DNA of 64,000 nucleotides from Pseudomonas multiresinivorans (GCF_012971725.1 NZ_CP048833.1:1178001-1242000), one strand, 5' to 3'; numbered from the stretch's first letter, positions 39,604 to 55,030 are shown. Numbers and translations: made by a program. Notes: generated by a model not told the origin, from the sequence alone.

Positions 39604-40050
39604 TCAGCGACTGCGCAGCTGATAGATGGCATGGCTTTCGGCGACCACATTGCCTTCTTCGTCCTTCAACTGCAGGTCGAGGACGAACTCCGACTTGCCT
39701 TGGTGCGTCGCCTCCTCGCCGATACGCTGGATTTCGGCTTCAGTGAGCTGCGCATCGACGGTTACGTCGCTGGCCGCCGGGCGCAGGAAGCGCAGGCCGG
39801 CTTCCTTGACGATGGGATAGAAGCGCCGCGCATCGAAGCTGGTTAGCATCAGCACGCCGCCGGGCAATTCGGCCACGGTGAACAGCGCGCCGGCGTACAT
39901 GTTCTGGATGTGGTTCTCGTTGCCCTTGAGCGGCATGCGCAGGCGCACGTGGCCCGGCTCCAGCACTTCGGCCTTGAGGCCGGTGCGCTTGACGAAGGCG
40001 ATGTGCTCTTCGGTGAGCTGGCGGATGAAGTCTTCTGGGTAGGAAGGCAT
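39604..40050 (-). CDS. Hotdog-fold thioesterase-like protein (YiiD/PaaI type)
   Basis: A 148-aa protein starting MPSYPEDFIRQLTEEHIAFV with GGAG 7 nt upstream. The segment NHIQNMYAGALFTVAELPGGVLML matches the hotdog helix region with the conserved Asn-x-x-Gly-type pattern of acyl-CoA thioesterases (DUF4442-like). The acyl substrate is unknown. Confidence 0.7.
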   Translation of the reverse strand: MPSYPEDFIRQLTEEHIAFVKRTGLKAEVLEPGHVRLRMPLKGNENHIQNMYAGALFTVAELPGGVLMLTSFDARRFYPIVKEAGLRFLRPAASDVTVDAQLTEAEIQRIGEEATHQGKSEFVLDLQLKDEEGNVVAESHAIYQLRSR

Positions 40051-40135
40051 GGACGTGCTCCGTTGGCTTTCGCCCAAGCCTAGACGTCCCGCGCGGCCTG
40101 GCAATGACCGCGCGGATTGACCAAAACGCTCGCCG

Positions 40136-40570
40136 TCAGCCGCCTTGGCGGCTGAGCCAGTCGAGCAACTGCGGCAGCGGCATCGCCCCGCTCTGGCGCG
40201 CTACTTCCTGGCCATTGCGCAGCAGGATCAGGCTGGGAATCGAGCGAATTCCCAGGCGCGCGGACAGGTTCGGGTTGGCATCGCTGTCCAGCTTGGCCAG
40301 GCGTACCTTGCCCGATAGCCGTGCGGCTGCTTGCTCGAACACAGGCGCAAAGCCCTTGCACGGCCCGCACCAGTCGGCCCAGACGTCCACCAGCAACGGC
40401 AGATCGCCCTTGGCCTGGGCGGCGAAACCGGCCTCGTCGAGGTCGAACGGTGACTCCAGCACGATCGGCGACTGGCAGCGCCCACAACTGGGCGAATCGC
40501 CCAGCCGCGCCGCGGGCACGCGGTTGAGGCCGTTGCAGTTCGGGCAGGGGATGATCAGGGAATCGGACAT
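40136..40570 (-). CDS. trxC: Thioredoxin 2 with N-terminal zinc finger
   Basis: A 144-aa cytoplasmic thiol-disulphide reductase. An N-terminal zinc ribbon (Cys9, Cys12, Cys29, Cys32) precedes a thioredoxin fold with active site WCGPC (67-71) and the cis-proline segment SIPSL. TrxC types act in oxidative-stress repair. The ATG at 40570 has GGAG upstream; the longer open frame lacks support. Confidence 0.88.
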   Translation of the reverse strand: MSDSLIIPCPNCNGLNRVPAARLGDSPSCGRCQSPIVLESPFDLDEAGFAAQAKGDLPLLVDVWADWCGPCKGFAPVFEQAAARLSGKVRLAKLDSDANPNLSARLGIRSIPSLILLRNGQEVARQSGAMPLPQLLDWLSRQGG

Positions 40571-40651
40571 GGTGGGGCTCCAGAGGCTATGGAGCAAAGA
40601 TGGAGCCTCCAAGCTCCGATCTCAACGGTACGTTGAATGCTTTTCCGAAGG

Positions 40652-40674
40652 TGGGCCGACGGAGCGTCGGCCCA
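40652..40674 (-). terminator. Stem-loop downstream of the chemoreceptor gene
   Basis: TGGGCCGAC pairs perfectly with GTCGGCCCA around a 5-nt loop, 7 bp beyond the chemoreceptor stop. The minus-strand tail is only weakly T-rich. Confidence 0.55.
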
Positions 40675-40680
40675 TTCACA

Positions 40681-42600
40681 TCACACGCGGAAGTGGCTGA
40701 CCAGCGTCTGCAACTGCCCGCCCAGGCGCGCGAGTTCAACGCTGGAGGCGGCGACCTCTTCGTTGGCCGAGGCGGTCTGTTCGGAGACGTCGCGCACGTT
40801 GACCACGCTGCGGCTGATTTCCTCGGCCACGGCGCTCTGTTCCTCGGCGGCGGTGGCGATCTGCTGGTTCATCGCCTGGATGTTCGACACGGTGCGGGTG
40901 ATTTCGCCCAGTGACTCGCCGGCCTGGCGGCTCAGGGCGACGCTGCTGGCGGTGAGTTCGCGGCTGCCGAGCATGACGCTGGAGACCTGGCGGGTGCCGC
41001 TCTGCAGGCCGGCGACCAGTGCTTCGATTTCTTCGGTGGATTGCTGGGTGCGCTGGGCCAGCCCGCGCACTTCGTCGGCGACCACGGCGAATCCGCGACC
41101 GGCTTCGCCCGCGCGGGCGGCTTCGATGGCGGCGTTGAGCGCCAGCAGGTTGGTCTGTTCGGCGACCGACTTGATGACGTCCATGACCTTGCCGATCTTC
41201 TCGCTCTCCTGCTCCAGGCGCTGCATGGCCTCGGCGGAGCGTTCGACTTCCTCGGCCAGGCGCTCGATCTGCTCCACGGCCTTGTTCACCACGCGGTCGC
41301 CGTCCTGGGCTTGATGATCGGCGGCGGAGGCGGCCTGGGAGGCCTGCTCGGCGTTGCGCGCGACTTCCTGAACGGTGGCGGACATCTCGTGCATGGCGGT
41401 GGCGACCTGGTCGGTCTCAACCTTCTGGGTGTTCGCGCCGGCGCTGGTCTGCTCGGTGACGGCGGAGAGTTCCTCGGCGGCGCTGGCGATCTGGGTGACG
41501 CCGTCGCGGATGCCACCGATCAGCTCGCGCAGGCTCTGGCTCATGCGCTGCATGCTTTGCTGCAGGCGGCCGAGTTCGTCGCGGCGGGTGACCTGGACGG
41601 TCTGCGACAGGTCGCCGGCGGCGATGCGGTCGACCACGGCCATGGTTTCCTGCAGCGGGCGGGTGATCTGGCGGGTGATGATCAGCGCGGCGATGCCGCC
41701 CAGGACCAGCGCGAGCAGGGTGAACAGGGTCTGCAGGCTGCGGGCGCGGGCGCTTTCGGTGTCGCGGCGATCGAGCTGCAGCTGGTAGAGATTTTCGCTG
41801 ATCTTGACGATGTCCTGGCCCTGGGTGGTCATTTCCTTGCGCGCCTGGACGATGGCAGCCATGTTGCCGCGCAGGGTGGTGACGGCATCGCGATAGGCGC
41901 GCAGGGCAGTGCCCAGTTGCTGGACGTACTGCGCTTCGGCGACACCGAGGACGCTTTCCAGGGCTGGCAGGCCGGCGATGCTTTCGTCCAGGCCGCGGGT
42001 CACGCCGTCACCGTTGCTGGTGAGGGCTGTGGCCAGATAATTGCGTACGTCGTAGCGGGCCTGCAGCAGGTCTTCACGGGTACCGGTGATGGCCTGGAAG
42101 CGGGTGGCGCGCTCTTCGTCCGCTGGGGCCTTGAGTACGTCCTGCTGGATGGTGGCAGTCAGTTCGGCGGCGCGGGTTGCGTTGTCCTGCAGGGCGCGGC
42201 GGATGATATCGGCGCTCTGGTAGCCGGCGCGCATGGCGGCCAGGGACTTCTCGTAGTCACCGATGATGCCGCCGAGCTGGTCGAGCATGCGCACGTTCTC
42301 GGGGCTGACGAAGGAGGCGCGTAGTTTCTGCTGCTGCGCCTTGAAGTCGGCCAGGGTGCTCATGACGTTGGCGGCTTCCTGCTCGGCGCCGTCAGCGATC
42401 ATGTATTGCAGGCGGGTGATGCGCAGCTTGGTGAGGCGCGAGTTGAGCTCGGTGATGTCGCTCATCCAGTTGCTGCGGTCGATCAGCGAGCCCAGGCCGA
42501 CCCAACTGACGATGGCGAGGATGGCGGTGAAGGCGAGAACCAGGCCGAAGCCCAGGGCCAACTTGAGATTCACGCTCAGGTTGGAAATCCAGCTGTTCAT
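40681..42600 (-). CDS. Methyl-accepting chemotaxis protein with HBM-type sensor domain
   Basis: A 639-aa inner-membrane receptor. The first helix ([20 protein letters not shown], about 14-33) leads to a periplasmic all-helical region of about 250 aa, the size of helical bimodular (HBM) sensors. A second membrane helix ([17 protein letters not shown]), a HAMP domain and a signalling domain with the conserved hairpin tip [24 protein letters not shown] follow. HBM receptors such as McpS and McpQ of P. putida bind organic acids of the citrate cycle; that ligand class is inference. GGAG supports the ATG at 42600. Confidence 0.9.
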   Translation of the reverse strand: MNSWISNLSVNLKLALGFGLVLAFTAILAIVSWVGLGSLIDRSNWMSDITELNSRLTKLRITRLQYMIADGAEQEAANVMSTLADFKAQQQKLRASFVSPENVRMLDQLGGIIGDYEKSLAAMRAGYQSADIIRRALQDNATRAAELTATIQQDVLKAPADEERATRFQAITGTREDLLQARYDVRNYLATALTSNGDGVTRGLDESIAGLPALESVLGVAEAQYVQQLGTALRAYRDAVTTLRGNMAAIVQARKEMTTQGQDIVKISENLYQLQLDRRDTESARARSLQTLFTLLALVLGGIAALIITRQITRPLQETMAVVDRIAAGDLSQTVQVTRRDELGRLQQSMQRMSQSLRELIGGIRDGVTQIASAAEELSAVTEQTSAGANTQKVETDQVATAMHEMSATVQEVARNAEQASQAASAADHQAQDGDRVVNKAVEQIERLAEEVERSAEAMQRLEQESEKIGKVMDVIKSVAEQTNLLALNAAIEAARAGEAGRGFAVVADEVRGLAQRTQQSTEEIEALVAGLQSGTRQVSSVMLGSRELTASSVALSRQAGESLGEITRTVSNIQAMNQQIATAAEEQSAVAEEISRSVVNVRDVSEQTASANEEVAASSVELARLGGQLQTLVSHFRV

Positions 42601-42928
42601 TGACGATCTCCAGGAAAGGTTGTGTGAAGTCAGGCCGTTCGGAGATTGTTTTTGTTGGGGGCCAGGGTGGCGAACCACGTCCAAGCCCTATCGGCAGGAT
42701 CGGGCGGAACCGTATGGTCACGGGCGAAAAAAGTTATCCGCCGGCCGGCGCCTGGAAGGCGGGTCGGAAAGGAATGGGCGGGGAAAGGCGGACGAAATCC
42801 CTGTTCGCTGGCGTGTCGCTCGGTGCGGTCGCGCTCTGGCTTGCGGCGCTGCGCGGCATTCTACGGAAAGGCCGGTGGGCTCGTCTGCAAAATGATGGCA
42901 AAGAGATATTGCTGGGGCCGTTGACCCG
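42601..42928. other. Spacer between the chemoreceptor gene and metY
   Basis: This stretch, part of a 371-bp gap, holds no convincing gene; several short frames exist, but none has a good ribosome binding site or protein-like sequence. It must contain the chemoreceptor promoter. A minus-strand GCCGATAG (42688-42695) resembles the FliA -10 but lacks a good -35. Confidence 0.5.
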
Positions 42929-42959
42929 CGAATGAGGCGCCGACCTGGCGCCTCATTCG
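42929..42959 (-). terminator. Perfect stem-loop downstream of metY
   Basis: CGAATGAGGCGCC pairs perfectly with GGCGCCTCATTCG over 13 bp around a 5-nt loop, 12 bp beyond the metY stop. No T run follows, so termination may need Rho. Confidence 0.55.
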
Positions 42960-42971
42960 GTTGCCGCGGGA

Positions 42972-44249
42972 TCAGGCCTTGGCAGCGTCCAGCGCCTGGG
43001 CGAGGTCGGCGAGGATGTCGTCGATGTGCTCGATGCCGATGGACAGCCGTACCATGTCGCGCGGTACGCCGGCCTTCTCCAGTTCCTCGTCGTTGAGCTG
43101 GCGGTGGGTGGTGGAGGCGGGGTGGCAGGCCAGGGATTTGGCGTCGCCGATGTTCACCAGACGCACCACCAGCTTCAGCGCGTCGATGAAGCGCGCGCCG
43201 GCTTCCTGGCCGCCCTTGATGCCGAACGAGAGGATCGACGCTGGCTTGCCGCCCATGTAGCGCAGCGCCAGTTCCTGCTCGGGGTGGTCGGCGAGACCGG
43301 CGTACTTCACCCAGCTGACTTGCGGGTGGTCCTGCAAATACTGGGCGACTTTCACGGCGTTCTCGCAGTGGCGCTCCATGCGCAGGGCGAGGGTTTCCAG
43401 GCCTTGCAGGATGAGGAAGGCGTTGAACGGCGAAAGTGCGGCGCCGGTGTTGCGCAGCGGCACGACGCGGCAGCGGCCGATGAAGGCGGCGGGGCCGAAG
43501 GCTTCGGTGTAGGTCACGCCGTGGTAGGACGGGTCGGGCGTGTTGAGCAGCGGGAAGCGTTCCTTGTTCTCGGCCCAGGGGAATTTGCCGGAGTCGACGA
43601 CGATGCCGCCGATGCTGGTGCCGTGGCCGCCGATGTACTTGGTCAGCGAGTGCACGACGATGTCCGCGCCGTGTTCGAACGGGCGGCAGAGGATCGGCGT
43701 GGCGACGGTGTTGTCGACGATCAACGGCACGCCGTGGCGGTGCGCGGCGTCGGCCAGGGCCTGGAGATCGACGATGTTGCCCGCCGGGTTGCCGATGGAT
43801 TCGCAGAACACCGCCTTGGTGCGCTCGTCGATCAGCGCTTCGAGGGCGGCGATGTCGTCGTGCGGCGCGAAGCGGGTCTGGATGCCGAAGCGCGGCAGGG
43901 TGTGGGCGAACAGGTTGTAGGTGCCGCCGTAGAGCTTGGCCACCGAGACGATGTTGTCGCCGGCTTCGGCGACGGTCTGGATGGCGTAGGTGATGGCGGC
44001 CATGCCGGAGGCCACGGCCAGCGCTGCCACGCCGCCTTCCAGCGCGGCCACGCGCTCCTCGAGCACCGCGTTGGTGGGGTTCATGATGCGCGTGTAGATG
44101 TTGCCGGCGACTTTCAGGTCGAACAGGTCGGCGCCGTGCTGGGTGTCGTCGAAGGCGTAGGAGCTGGTCTGGTAGATCGGCACGGCCACCGCCTTGGTGG
44201 TCGGGTCGGGGCTGTAGCCGGCGTGGATGGCCAGGGTTTCCGGTTTCAT
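42972..44249 (-). CDS. metY: O-acetylhomoserine sulfhydrylase (homocysteine synthase)
   Basis: PLP enzyme making homocysteine from O-acetyl- or O-succinylhomoserine and sulphide in methionine synthesis. At 425 aa it has the PLP-binding lysine in [16 protein letters not shown] and the N-terminal [18 protein letters not shown] with YQTSSYAF typical of the Cys/Met metabolism PLP family (MetY rather than the shorter MetZ). AGGACG precedes the ATG. It is 122 bp downstream of selO. Confidence 0.93.
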   Translation of the reverse strand: MKPETLAIHAGYSPDPTTKAVAVPIYQTSSYAFDDTQHGADLFDLKVAGNIYTRIMNPTNAVLEERVAALEGGVAALAVASGMAAITYAIQTVAEAGDNIVSVAKLYGGTYNLFAHTLPRFGIQTRFAPHDDIAALEALIDERTKAVFCESIGNPAGNIVDLQALADAAHRHGVPLIVDNTVATPILCRPFEHGADIVVHSLTKYIGGHGTSIGGIVVDSGKFPWAENKERFPLLNTPDPSYHGVTYTEAFGPAAFIGRCRVVPLRNTGAALSPFNAFLILQGLETLALRMERHCENAVKVAQYLQDHPQVSWVKYAGLADHPEQELALRYMGGKPASILSFGIKGGQEAGARFIDALKLVVRLVNIGDAKSLACHPASTTHRQLNDEELEKAGVPRDMVRLSIGIEHIDDILADLAQALDAAKA

Positions 44250-44371
44250 TGTTCGAGCGTCCTTGTGGCAGAAAGCCCCGAGGATGCGAGCGGCGCCCGG
44301 CTCCGGTCAATGACCGGGAGCAATGTGGCCGGGGCGTCGCTAGATCGCTTTTGGCTGAGCTTATAACCGGC

Positions 44372-49241
<4,870 letters not shown>

Positions 49242-49293
49242 GGTCGCGGGTGGCGGCTCGTGCGGAAAGTGGGCAGAGGGTAGTGCTGGCGGG

Positions 49294-49317
49294 CCGGCAC
49301 CCGCAAGCGGGTACCGG
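49294..49317 (-). terminator. Stem-loop downstream of the antiporter gene
   Basis: CCGG-C-ACCCGC pairs with GCGGGT-A-CCGG around AA, with a single C/A mismatch, 8 bp beyond the antiporter stop. There is no T run. Confidence 0.35.
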
Positions 49318-49324
49318 TGGGCGG

Positions 49325-51067
49325 TCAGAGGAACAGACCGGGGCCGGGACGGCCTTCCGGAAATTTGACCCCGACCTTGCGAATCTTGTTCCCGTCCAGG
49401 GCGGCGACGGTCCAGGTCAGGCCGTTCCATTCCACCTGGTCGCCGATGATCGCCTGGCCGCCGATCTCGTGGGCGATGAAGCGGCCCAGCGTCTGCTCGC
49501 CGTCCACGCCTTCGAGCTTGAGGCCATAGAGCGAGGCCACGGCGGAGAGCTGGGCGTCGCCCTCGAGGACGAAGTCGCCGAAGAAGCGGGCGCTCAGGCC
49601 GCGGTCCGGCGCCTGGCTGAACAGCTTGCCCAGCGGCGAAAGGTCATGTTCGTGGCCGATCACGCAAAGGATGTCGTCGGCTTCGAGGATGGTACTGCCC
49701 GACGGGTGCAGCAACTGGGTGCCGCGGAACAGTGCGGCGATACGGGTGCCTTCGGGCATCTTCAGCTCGCGCAGGGCGGCGCCGATGCACCACTTTTCCT
49801 TGCTCAGGTGGTAGACGAACAGCTCCCACTCGCTGGTCGGGTGGACTTCCAGGCCGGCGCGGGAGATCGGCGCCGGGTCCGGCGGCACGACCACGCGCAG
49901 CAGCTTGGCGGCCCAGGGCAGGCTGGTGCCCTGTACCAGCAACGAGACCAGCACGATGAAGAAGGCGACGTTGAAGAACAGCTGTGCGTTGGGCAGCCCG
50001 GCCATCAGCGGGAATACCGCGAGAATGATCGGTACCGCGCCGCGCAGGCCGACCCAGGCAATGAAGGCCTTCTCGCGGCCATGGAAGGCGCGGAATGGCG
50101 CAAGGCCCACCAGCACCGACAGCGGGCGGGCGAAGAGGATCATCCACAGCGCCAGGCCGAGGGCGGGCAGGGCGATGGGCCACAGATCATGGGGCGTGAC
50201 CAGCAGGCCGAGGACCAGGAACATGCCGATCTGCGCCAGCCAGGCCATGCCGTCGAGCATGTGCATGATGCCGTGGCGCGAGCGGATCGGCTGGTTGCCC
50301 AGCACCAGGCCGCACAGGTAGATGGCCAGGATGCCGCTGCCATGCACCGCGTTGGCCACGGCGAAGATCAGCAGGCCGCCGCTGATGGCCAGCAGCGGGT
50401 ACAAACCGTTGGCCAGGTGGATGCGGTTGATCACCTGCAGCAGCAGCCAGCCGCCACCCAGGCCCAGCACCGAGCCGATGCCAAACTCGCGCAGGAAGTG
50501 CCAGAGGAAGCTCCAGGACAGGCCGCTCTCGCCGTGGGCGAGCATGTCGATCAGGGTGACGGTGAGGAACACCGCCATGGGGTCGTTGCTGCCCGACTCG
50601 ATCTCCAGGCTCGCGGTGACCCGTTCGTTCAGGCCCTTGCCGCCCAGCAGCGAGAACACCGCCGCGGCGTCGGTGGAGCCGACGATGGCGCCGATCAGCA
50701 GGCCCTCCATCCAGCTCAGCTTGAACAGCCAGGCGGCGGCGACGCCGGTCAGCCCGGCGGTGATCAGCACCCCGGCAGTGGCCAGCGATAGCGCCGGCCA
50801 GAGCGCCACGCGGAAGCTCGATACCCGCGTGCGCAAGCCGCCATCCAGCAGGATCACCGCCAGTGCCAGGTTGCCCACCAGATAGGCCATGGGGTAGTTG
50901 GAGAAACCGATGCCGCCGGGGCCGTCGGTGCCGGCGATCATGCCGACGGCGAGGAAGATGACCAGGATCGGGATGCCCAGGCGCGAGGACAGCGAGCTGA
51001 CCAGGATGCTCATGCCGATCAGCACCGCAGCGATCAGGAAATAGCTGTTGATGGCCACGGCATCCAA
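49325..51067 (-). CDS. K+(Na+)/H+ antiporter with RCK_C domain (CvrA/NhaP2 type)
   Basis: A 580-aa CPA1-family exchanger. About 12 helices fill residues 1-395, with the ion-site motifs [12 protein letters not shown] and [12 protein letters not shown] and the re-entrant [12 protein letters not shown] cytoplasmic RCK_C domain (about 405-490) and a CorC/HlyC-like C-terminal domain (about 495-575) follow, the layout of NhaP2/CvrA. It is likely to control cytoplasmic K+ and osmotic balance, next to an MscK-type channel. Cation preference cannot be set from sequence. Confidence 0.9.
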   Translation of the reverse strand: MDAVAINSYFLIAAVLIGMSILVSSLSSRLGIPILVIFLAVGMIAGTDGPGGIGFSNYPMAYLVGNLALAVILLDGGLRTRVSSFRVALWPALSLATAGVLITAGLTGVAAAWLFKLSWMEGLLIGAIVGSTDAAAVFSLLGGKGLNERVTASLEIESGSNDPMAVFLTVTLIDMLAHGESGLSWSFLWHFLREFGIGSVLGLGGGWLLLQVINRIHLANGLYPLLAISGGLLIFAVANAVHGSGILAIYLCGLVLGNQPIRSRHGIMHMLDGMAWLAQIGMFLVLGLLVTPHDLWPIALPALGLALWMILFARPLSVLVGLAPFRAFHGREKAFIAWVGLRGAVPIILAVFPLMAGLPNAQLFFNVAFFIVLVSLLVQGTSLPWAAKLLRVVVPPDPAPISRAGLEVHPTSEWELFVYHLSKEKWCIGAALRELKMPEGTRIAALFRGTQLLHPSGSTILEADDILCVIGHEHDLSPLGKLFSQAPDRGLSARFFGDFVLEGDAQLSAVASLYGLKLEGVDGEQTLGRFIAHEIGGQAIIGDQVEWNGLTWTVAALDGNKIRKVGVKFPEGRPGPGLFL

Positions 51068-51167
51068 GGTGTCGACCTCCTGGGGAATGGGGGAGTGGCG
51101 ACGCTACTCAAGGATCAGGATGCAGGCCGCATGCCAATCGATTCTAACCTGCGGATTTACAAGGCTG

Positions 51168-51812
51168 TCAAAGGTTTGTTGAGGACCGTTCGGCAGTGCT
51201 TTCGAGCCAGCCTGCACCACCTTGCCAGGTGGGCACCAGATTGAGCCCGGAGAGCGGGGTGGGTGCCCATTTCAGTGCCTCTTCCAGAGGCTGCCTGACG
51301 GCGTCCAGGCAGGATTGCCTGTCCCGTTGCAGGATGGCGCGGGCATTGGCGACCTCGCCGGCGATGCTTTGCCCGGCATCGGCGCTCAGGGCGCGAATCT
51401 GCGTGTGCCAGAGGTGGCGGGCCGAGCTGCCGGAAACGCCGCAGCTGCCCAGCGGGTCGTAATAGGACGAACCGAACTGCGCGTAGCCGGCATTGACCAG
51501 TGCATTGAAGTAGCGGCTCTGCGAGGTGATCGACCCGCTGTCTCCGCCGCGCAGCACGGCAAGCCCGTCGGTCATGGCCTTGTCGATTTCCCTCAGGTAG
51601 TCGTCGGCGTGCTCGAAGGCTTCTGTGCCGGGGGCGCTGTAGATCGGCGAGGTGCGCGGTGACAGGGCTGTCTCGCGCTGTTTACCGTCATCGGTCGAGC
51701 CGGTATTGAACAGGACGAGCGTGCAGCCCAAGGCCACGGCGATAGCGAGCAGGGGAAGAAAGTTCTGGTAGTGGTGCTGGAATGACGGGAGGGTGACGGT
51801 CTGCATGGCCAT
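51168..51812 (-). CDS. Membrane-anchored periplasmic protein of unknown function
   Basis: About 214 aa with one N-terminal membrane helix (FLPLLAIAVALGCTLVLF) and a soluble domain that contains two cysteines (SCGVSG, SCLDAV) possibly forming a disulphide. The opposite strand also has an open frame, but its sequence is compositionally poor. No good ribosome binding site marks the start; ATGs at 51845, 51812 and 51806 are all possible. No family is recognised. Confidence 0.55.
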   Translation of the reverse strand: MAMQTVTLPSFQHHYQNFLPLLAIAVALGCTLVLFNTGSTDDGKQRETALSPRTSPIYSAPGTEAFEHADDYLREIDKAMTDGLAVLRGGDSGSITSQSRYFNALVNAGYAQFGSSYYDPLGSCGVSGSSARHLWHTQIRALSADAGQSIAGEVANARAILQRDRQSCLDAVRQPLEEALKWAPTPLSGLNLVPTWQGGAGWLESTAERSSTNL

Positions 51813-51981
51813 GGTCGTGAGGGGCGGAAAATGCGCGGGCGCCATTCAAGCGCATCTACCTCGGGCCTTGCTGTCGGTCGGTTCAGTACTGGTGGTGGGA
51901 AGCTTCCTTCAATTCTTTGGACTGCCCTTCGGCAACTTGTGGGGCGCTTCCGCGGCCGTCGACGCGGCCTTCATCCAGGCA

Positions 51982-52007
51982 TAAAAAGCCCCGGACGTGA
52001 CCGGGGC
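51982..52007 (-). terminator. Intrinsic terminator after the acyl-CoA dehydrogenase gene
   Basis: GCCCCGG pairs with CCGGGGC around 6 nt; on the minus strand the stem is followed by TTTTTAT. It lies 20 bp beyond the stop. Confidence 0.85.
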
Positions 52008-52027
52008 GTAAGGGACATACGAGACGC

Positions 52028-53830
52028 TTAGAACCAGGCGTCCTGCATGGTGGAACAGGTGTCGTCGCGGGCCTCCAGCAGCGCCAAATCGTGGTGGCAG
52101 GACGGCACTTCCCAGGTCAGGAAGTAGCGCGCGGCCTGCAGCTTGCCGTGGTAGAAGTCGGCATCGGCGGCGTTGCCGCGCGCCAGGCCTTCCTCGGCGC
52201 GAATCGCCTGCTCCAGCCAGCGCCAGCCGATCACGGCGTGGCCGAAGACCTTCAGGTACAACGCCGAGTTGGCCAGGCCTTGGGCCACGCGGCCCTGCAT
52301 CAGGTCGCCGAGCAGGCTCAGGGTGGTGGCCGACAGGCGCGCCATCAGTTGTTCCAGCGGCTCGCGCAGCTTGTCCAGCGACGGGTGCGCGCTGGCGCGC
52401 TCGCAGCACTGGTTGATCAGGCGAGTCAGCTGCTTCAGGCCGGCGCCGTTGTTCTGCGCCAGCTTGCGGCCGAGCAGGTCCAGCGACTGGATGCCGTGGG
52501 TGCCTTCGTGGATCGGGTTCAGGCGGTTGTCGCGGTAGTACTGCTCCACCGGGTATTCGCGGGTGTAGCCATGGCCGCCGAGGATCTGGATCGCCAGCTC
52601 GTTGGCCTTCAGGCAGAACTCCGAGGGCCAGGATTTGACGATCGGGGTGAGCAGGTCGAGCAGTTCGTGGGCCTGCTTGCGCTCTTCCTCGGTGGGCAGG
52701 GTTTCGCAGTCGTCCACCAGGCGCGAGGCGTACAGGCCCAGATCGAAGGCGCCCTCGACGTAGGCCTTCTGGGTCAGCAGCATGCGTTTCACGTCGGTGT
52801 GCTGGACGATGGAGACTGGGGCCGAGGTCGGGTCCTTGGCATCCACCGGGCGGCCTTGCGGACGCTCGCGGGCGTATTCCAGGGAGTACAGGTAGCCGGC
52901 GTAGCCGAGCATGATCGCGCCCATGCCGACGCCGATGCGCGCCTCGTTCATCATCTGGAACATGTAGGCCAGGCCCTGGTGCGGCTTGCCGACGAGGTAG
53001 CCGACGCACTCGCCCTTGTCACCGAAGTTCAGCGCAGTGGAGGTGGTGCCGCGCCAGCCCATCTTGTGGAACAGGCCGGCCAGGGTCACGTCGTTGCGCG
53101 CGCCGAGGGAGCCGTCGTCGTTGACCAGGAACTTCGGCACGATGAACAGGCTGATGCCCTTCACGCCGGGCGGGGCATCCGGCAGCTTGGCCAGGACCAT
53201 GTGGACGATGTTCTCCGACAACGGATGGTCGCCGCCGGAGATGAAGATCTTGTTGCCCTTGATCCGGTAGCTGCCGTCGGCGGCCGGTTCCGCGCGGGTG
53301 CGGATATCTGCCAGCGAAGAGCCGGCGTGGGGCTCGGTCAGCGCCATGGTGCCGAAGAAGCGCGCGTCGATCATCGGCTGCAGGAACAGGCGTTTCTGCT
53401 CGTCGCTGCCGAAGGTCTCGATCAGGTGGCTGGCGCCCATGCTCAGCATCGGGTAGGACGAGGTGGCAATGTTGGCCGACTGGAAGTGCGCGAAGCAGGC
53501 GCGCGACAGCAGGTGCGGCAACTGCATGCCGCCCTGTTCGAAACTGCGCGAGGCGTTCTGGAAACCGGCTTCGTTGAACGCATCCACTGCCGGCTTCACT
53601 TCCGGAATCAGTACCGCGCCGCCGTCGACGTACTGCGGTTCGTTCTCGTCGTTCTTGCGGTTGTGCGGGGCGAACAGCTCTTCGGCGATGCCGCGCGCGG
53701 TGGACAGGGCCGCATCGAAAGTCTCGCGGTTGTGGTCGGCGAAGCGTTCGCGCTGGGTCAGGGCCTCGGCGTCGAGCACTTCGTAGAGTTCGAAAGCGAG
53801 GTTGCGGGAGCTGAGCAGGGTCTCGGACAT
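52028..53830 (-). CDS. Acyl-CoA dehydrogenase (long, C-terminally extended type)
   Basis: FAD enzyme introducing the 2,3-double bond of fatty acyl-CoA in beta-oxidation. The FAD/substrate motif MALTEPHAGSSLADIRT, the middle-domain KIFISGGDHPLSENI and the C-terminal ILGGHGYTREYPVEQYYRD are present. At 600 aa it belongs to the group with an extra C-terminal domain (from about residue 470). GGAGG 7 nt before the ATG at 53830 decides the start. Chain-length preference is unknown. The downstream hypothetical gene lies beyond a terminator. Confidence 0.93.
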   Translation of the reverse strand: MSETLLSSRNLAFELYEVLDAEALTQRERFADHNRETFDAALSTARGIAEELFAPHNRKNDENEPQYVDGGAVLIPEVKPAVDAFNEAGFQNASRSFEQGGMQLPHLLSRACFAHFQSANIATSSYPMLSMGASHLIETFGSDEQKRLFLQPMIDARFFGTMALTEPHAGSSLADIRTRAEPAADGSYRIKGNKIFISGGDHPLSENIVHMVLAKLPDAPPGVKGISLFIVPKFLVNDDGSLGARNDVTLAGLFHKMGWRGTTSTALNFGDKGECVGYLVGKPHQGLAYMFQMMNEARIGVGMGAIMLGYAGYLYSLEYARERPQGRPVDAKDPTSAPVSIVQHTDVKRMLLTQKAYVEGAFDLGLYASRLVDDCETLPTEEERKQAHELLDLLTPIVKSWPSEFCLKANELAIQILGGHGYTREYPVEQYYRDNRLNPIHEGTHGIQSLDLLGRKLAQNNGAGLKQLTRLINQCCERASAHPSLDKLREPLEQLMARLSATTLSLLGDLMQGRVAQGLANSALYLKVFGHAVIGWRWLEQAIRAEEGLARGNAADADFYHGKLQAARYFLTWEVPSCHHDLALLEARDDTCSTMQDAWF

Positions 53831-54008
53831 GGATCGACCTCCGTGGGAATCGCCGCAGTCTAGTCTGGTGAATGAAGTGCGCACAGAATCATCCATGAGC
53901 GTGATAAAGGGCTAAAACACTCGGGCTCCCGGCGGGCGCTGGCGACGGCGGACTCGCACCGCACCCGCCCCAGGGCCTAAACTGCGCGCCTTGAGGAGTC
54001 CGCTATCC

Positions 54009-54845
54009 ATGAACTACCGCCACGCCTACCACGCCGGTAACCACGCCGACGTGCTGAAACACATCGTCCTTGCCCGCATCTTCGCGCTGATGGCGCGCAA
54101 GGACACGCCCTTCGCCTATCTCGACAGCCATTCCGGCATCGGCCTGTACGACCTGCTGGGCGATGAAGCCAGCCGCACCGGCGAGTGGGAGTCGGGCATC
54201 GGGCGCCTGTGGGAGCGCGATGACCTGCCGGAGCTGCTGCAGGACTACCTGGAGGTAGTCCGCGCGCTGAATCCCGATGGCGGGCTGGAGTTCTACCCCG
54301 GTTCGCCCGAGCTGGCGCGGCGCCTGACCCGCCCGCAGGATCGGGTGATGCTCAACGAGTTGCACCCGGAAGACGGCCGCCTGCTCAAGGCCAACATGGC
54401 TGGCGAGCGCCGCATCTCGGTGCATCAGGGCGACGGCTGGTTGCTGCCGCGGGCCTTCCTGCCGGTTTCCGAGAAGCGCGGGGTGCTGCTGATCGATCCG
54501 CCCTTCGAGCAGCCCGATGACCTGGAGCGCTGCGTCACCGCGCTGGACGAGGCCATCGGTCGCATGCGCCAGACCGTGGTTGCCATCTGGTACCCGATCA
54601 AGGATCGCCGCCAGCTCAAGCGTTTCTACCAGCGCCTGGAAAAGAGCTCGGCGCCGAAGATGCTCCGTGTGGAATTGTGCGTGCATCTGGCCGATACGGC
54701 TGATCGCCTGAATGGCTCCGGGCTGGTCATTGCCAATCCGCCATGGCCGCTGGACGAGGAGCTGCGCGGGCTGTTGCCGTGGTTGGCGGACACGCTGGCG
54801 CAGAGCGAAGGCAGCAGCCAGGTGGACTGGCTGATCGCCGAATGA
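54009..54845 (+). CDS. rlmJ: 23S rRNA adenine-N6 methyltransferase RlmJ
   Basis: Methylates A2030 of 23S rRNA in E. coli. The family N-terminus MNYRHAYHAGNHADVLKHIV, the segment YLDSHSGIGLYDL and the catalytic LLIDPPFEQ (DPPF) are visible; the length is 278 aa. GAGGAG upstream selects the ATG at 54009. It is divergent from the acyl-CoA dehydrogenase gene. Confidence 0.95.
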   Translation: MNYRHAYHAGNHADVLKHIVLARIFALMARKDTPFAYLDSHSGIGLYDLLGDEASRTGEWESGIGRLWERDDLPELLQDYLEVVRALNPDGGLEFYPGSPELARRLTRPQDRVMLNELHPEDGRLLKANMAGERRISVHQGDGWLLPRAFLPVSEKRGVLLIDPPFEQPDDLERCVTALDEAIGRMRQTVVAIWYPIKDRRQLKRFYQRLEKSSAPKMLRVELCVHLADTADRLNGSGLVIANPPWPLDEELRGLLPWLADTLAQSEGSSQVDWLIAE

Positions 54846-54876
54846 AAAAAGCCCCGGCAGTGCCGGGGCTTTTTTG
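54845..54876 (+). terminator. Intrinsic terminator after rlmJ
   Basis: A6 followed by GCCCCGGC/GCCGGGGC around AGT and T7. It begins at the rlmJ stop codon. Confidence 0.9.
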
Positions 54877-54906
54877 TGGTGCAGGAGGTGGCCCTGATTG
54901 CTCTGC

Positions 54907-55020
54907 GTAGGAGCGGATTTATCCGCGATTGGTTCTGGCGCGGGGAGCGGCCGATCGCGGACGGAGTCCGCTCCTACGTTACCGGTGAGCACGGTGTTGC
55001 GTGTAGGAGCGGGGCCGCAG
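54907..55020. repeat. Type B REP pair plus a half unit
   Basis: GTAGGAGCGGATTTATCCGC starts at 54907, an inverted unit (ATCGCGGACGGAGTCCGCTC and four more bases) spans 54954-54977, and a truncated GTAGGAGCGG lies near 55003-55012. They fill the rlmJ-msrA spacer. Confidence 0.8.
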
Positions 55021-55030
55021 GGTGCCAGCT

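Noticed and set aside
42688..42714. FliA (sigma-28) promoter for the chemoreceptor gene
   Set aside because: GCCGATAG on the minus strand matches the -10, but the expected TAAA -35 at 15 bp is absent, so the call is not supported.
51222..51662. A plus-strand 146-codon frame opposite the membrane-anchored hypothetical gene
   Set aside because: It has Gly/Ala/Val-rich shadow composition, whereas the minus strand shows a membrane helix and a balanced domain.
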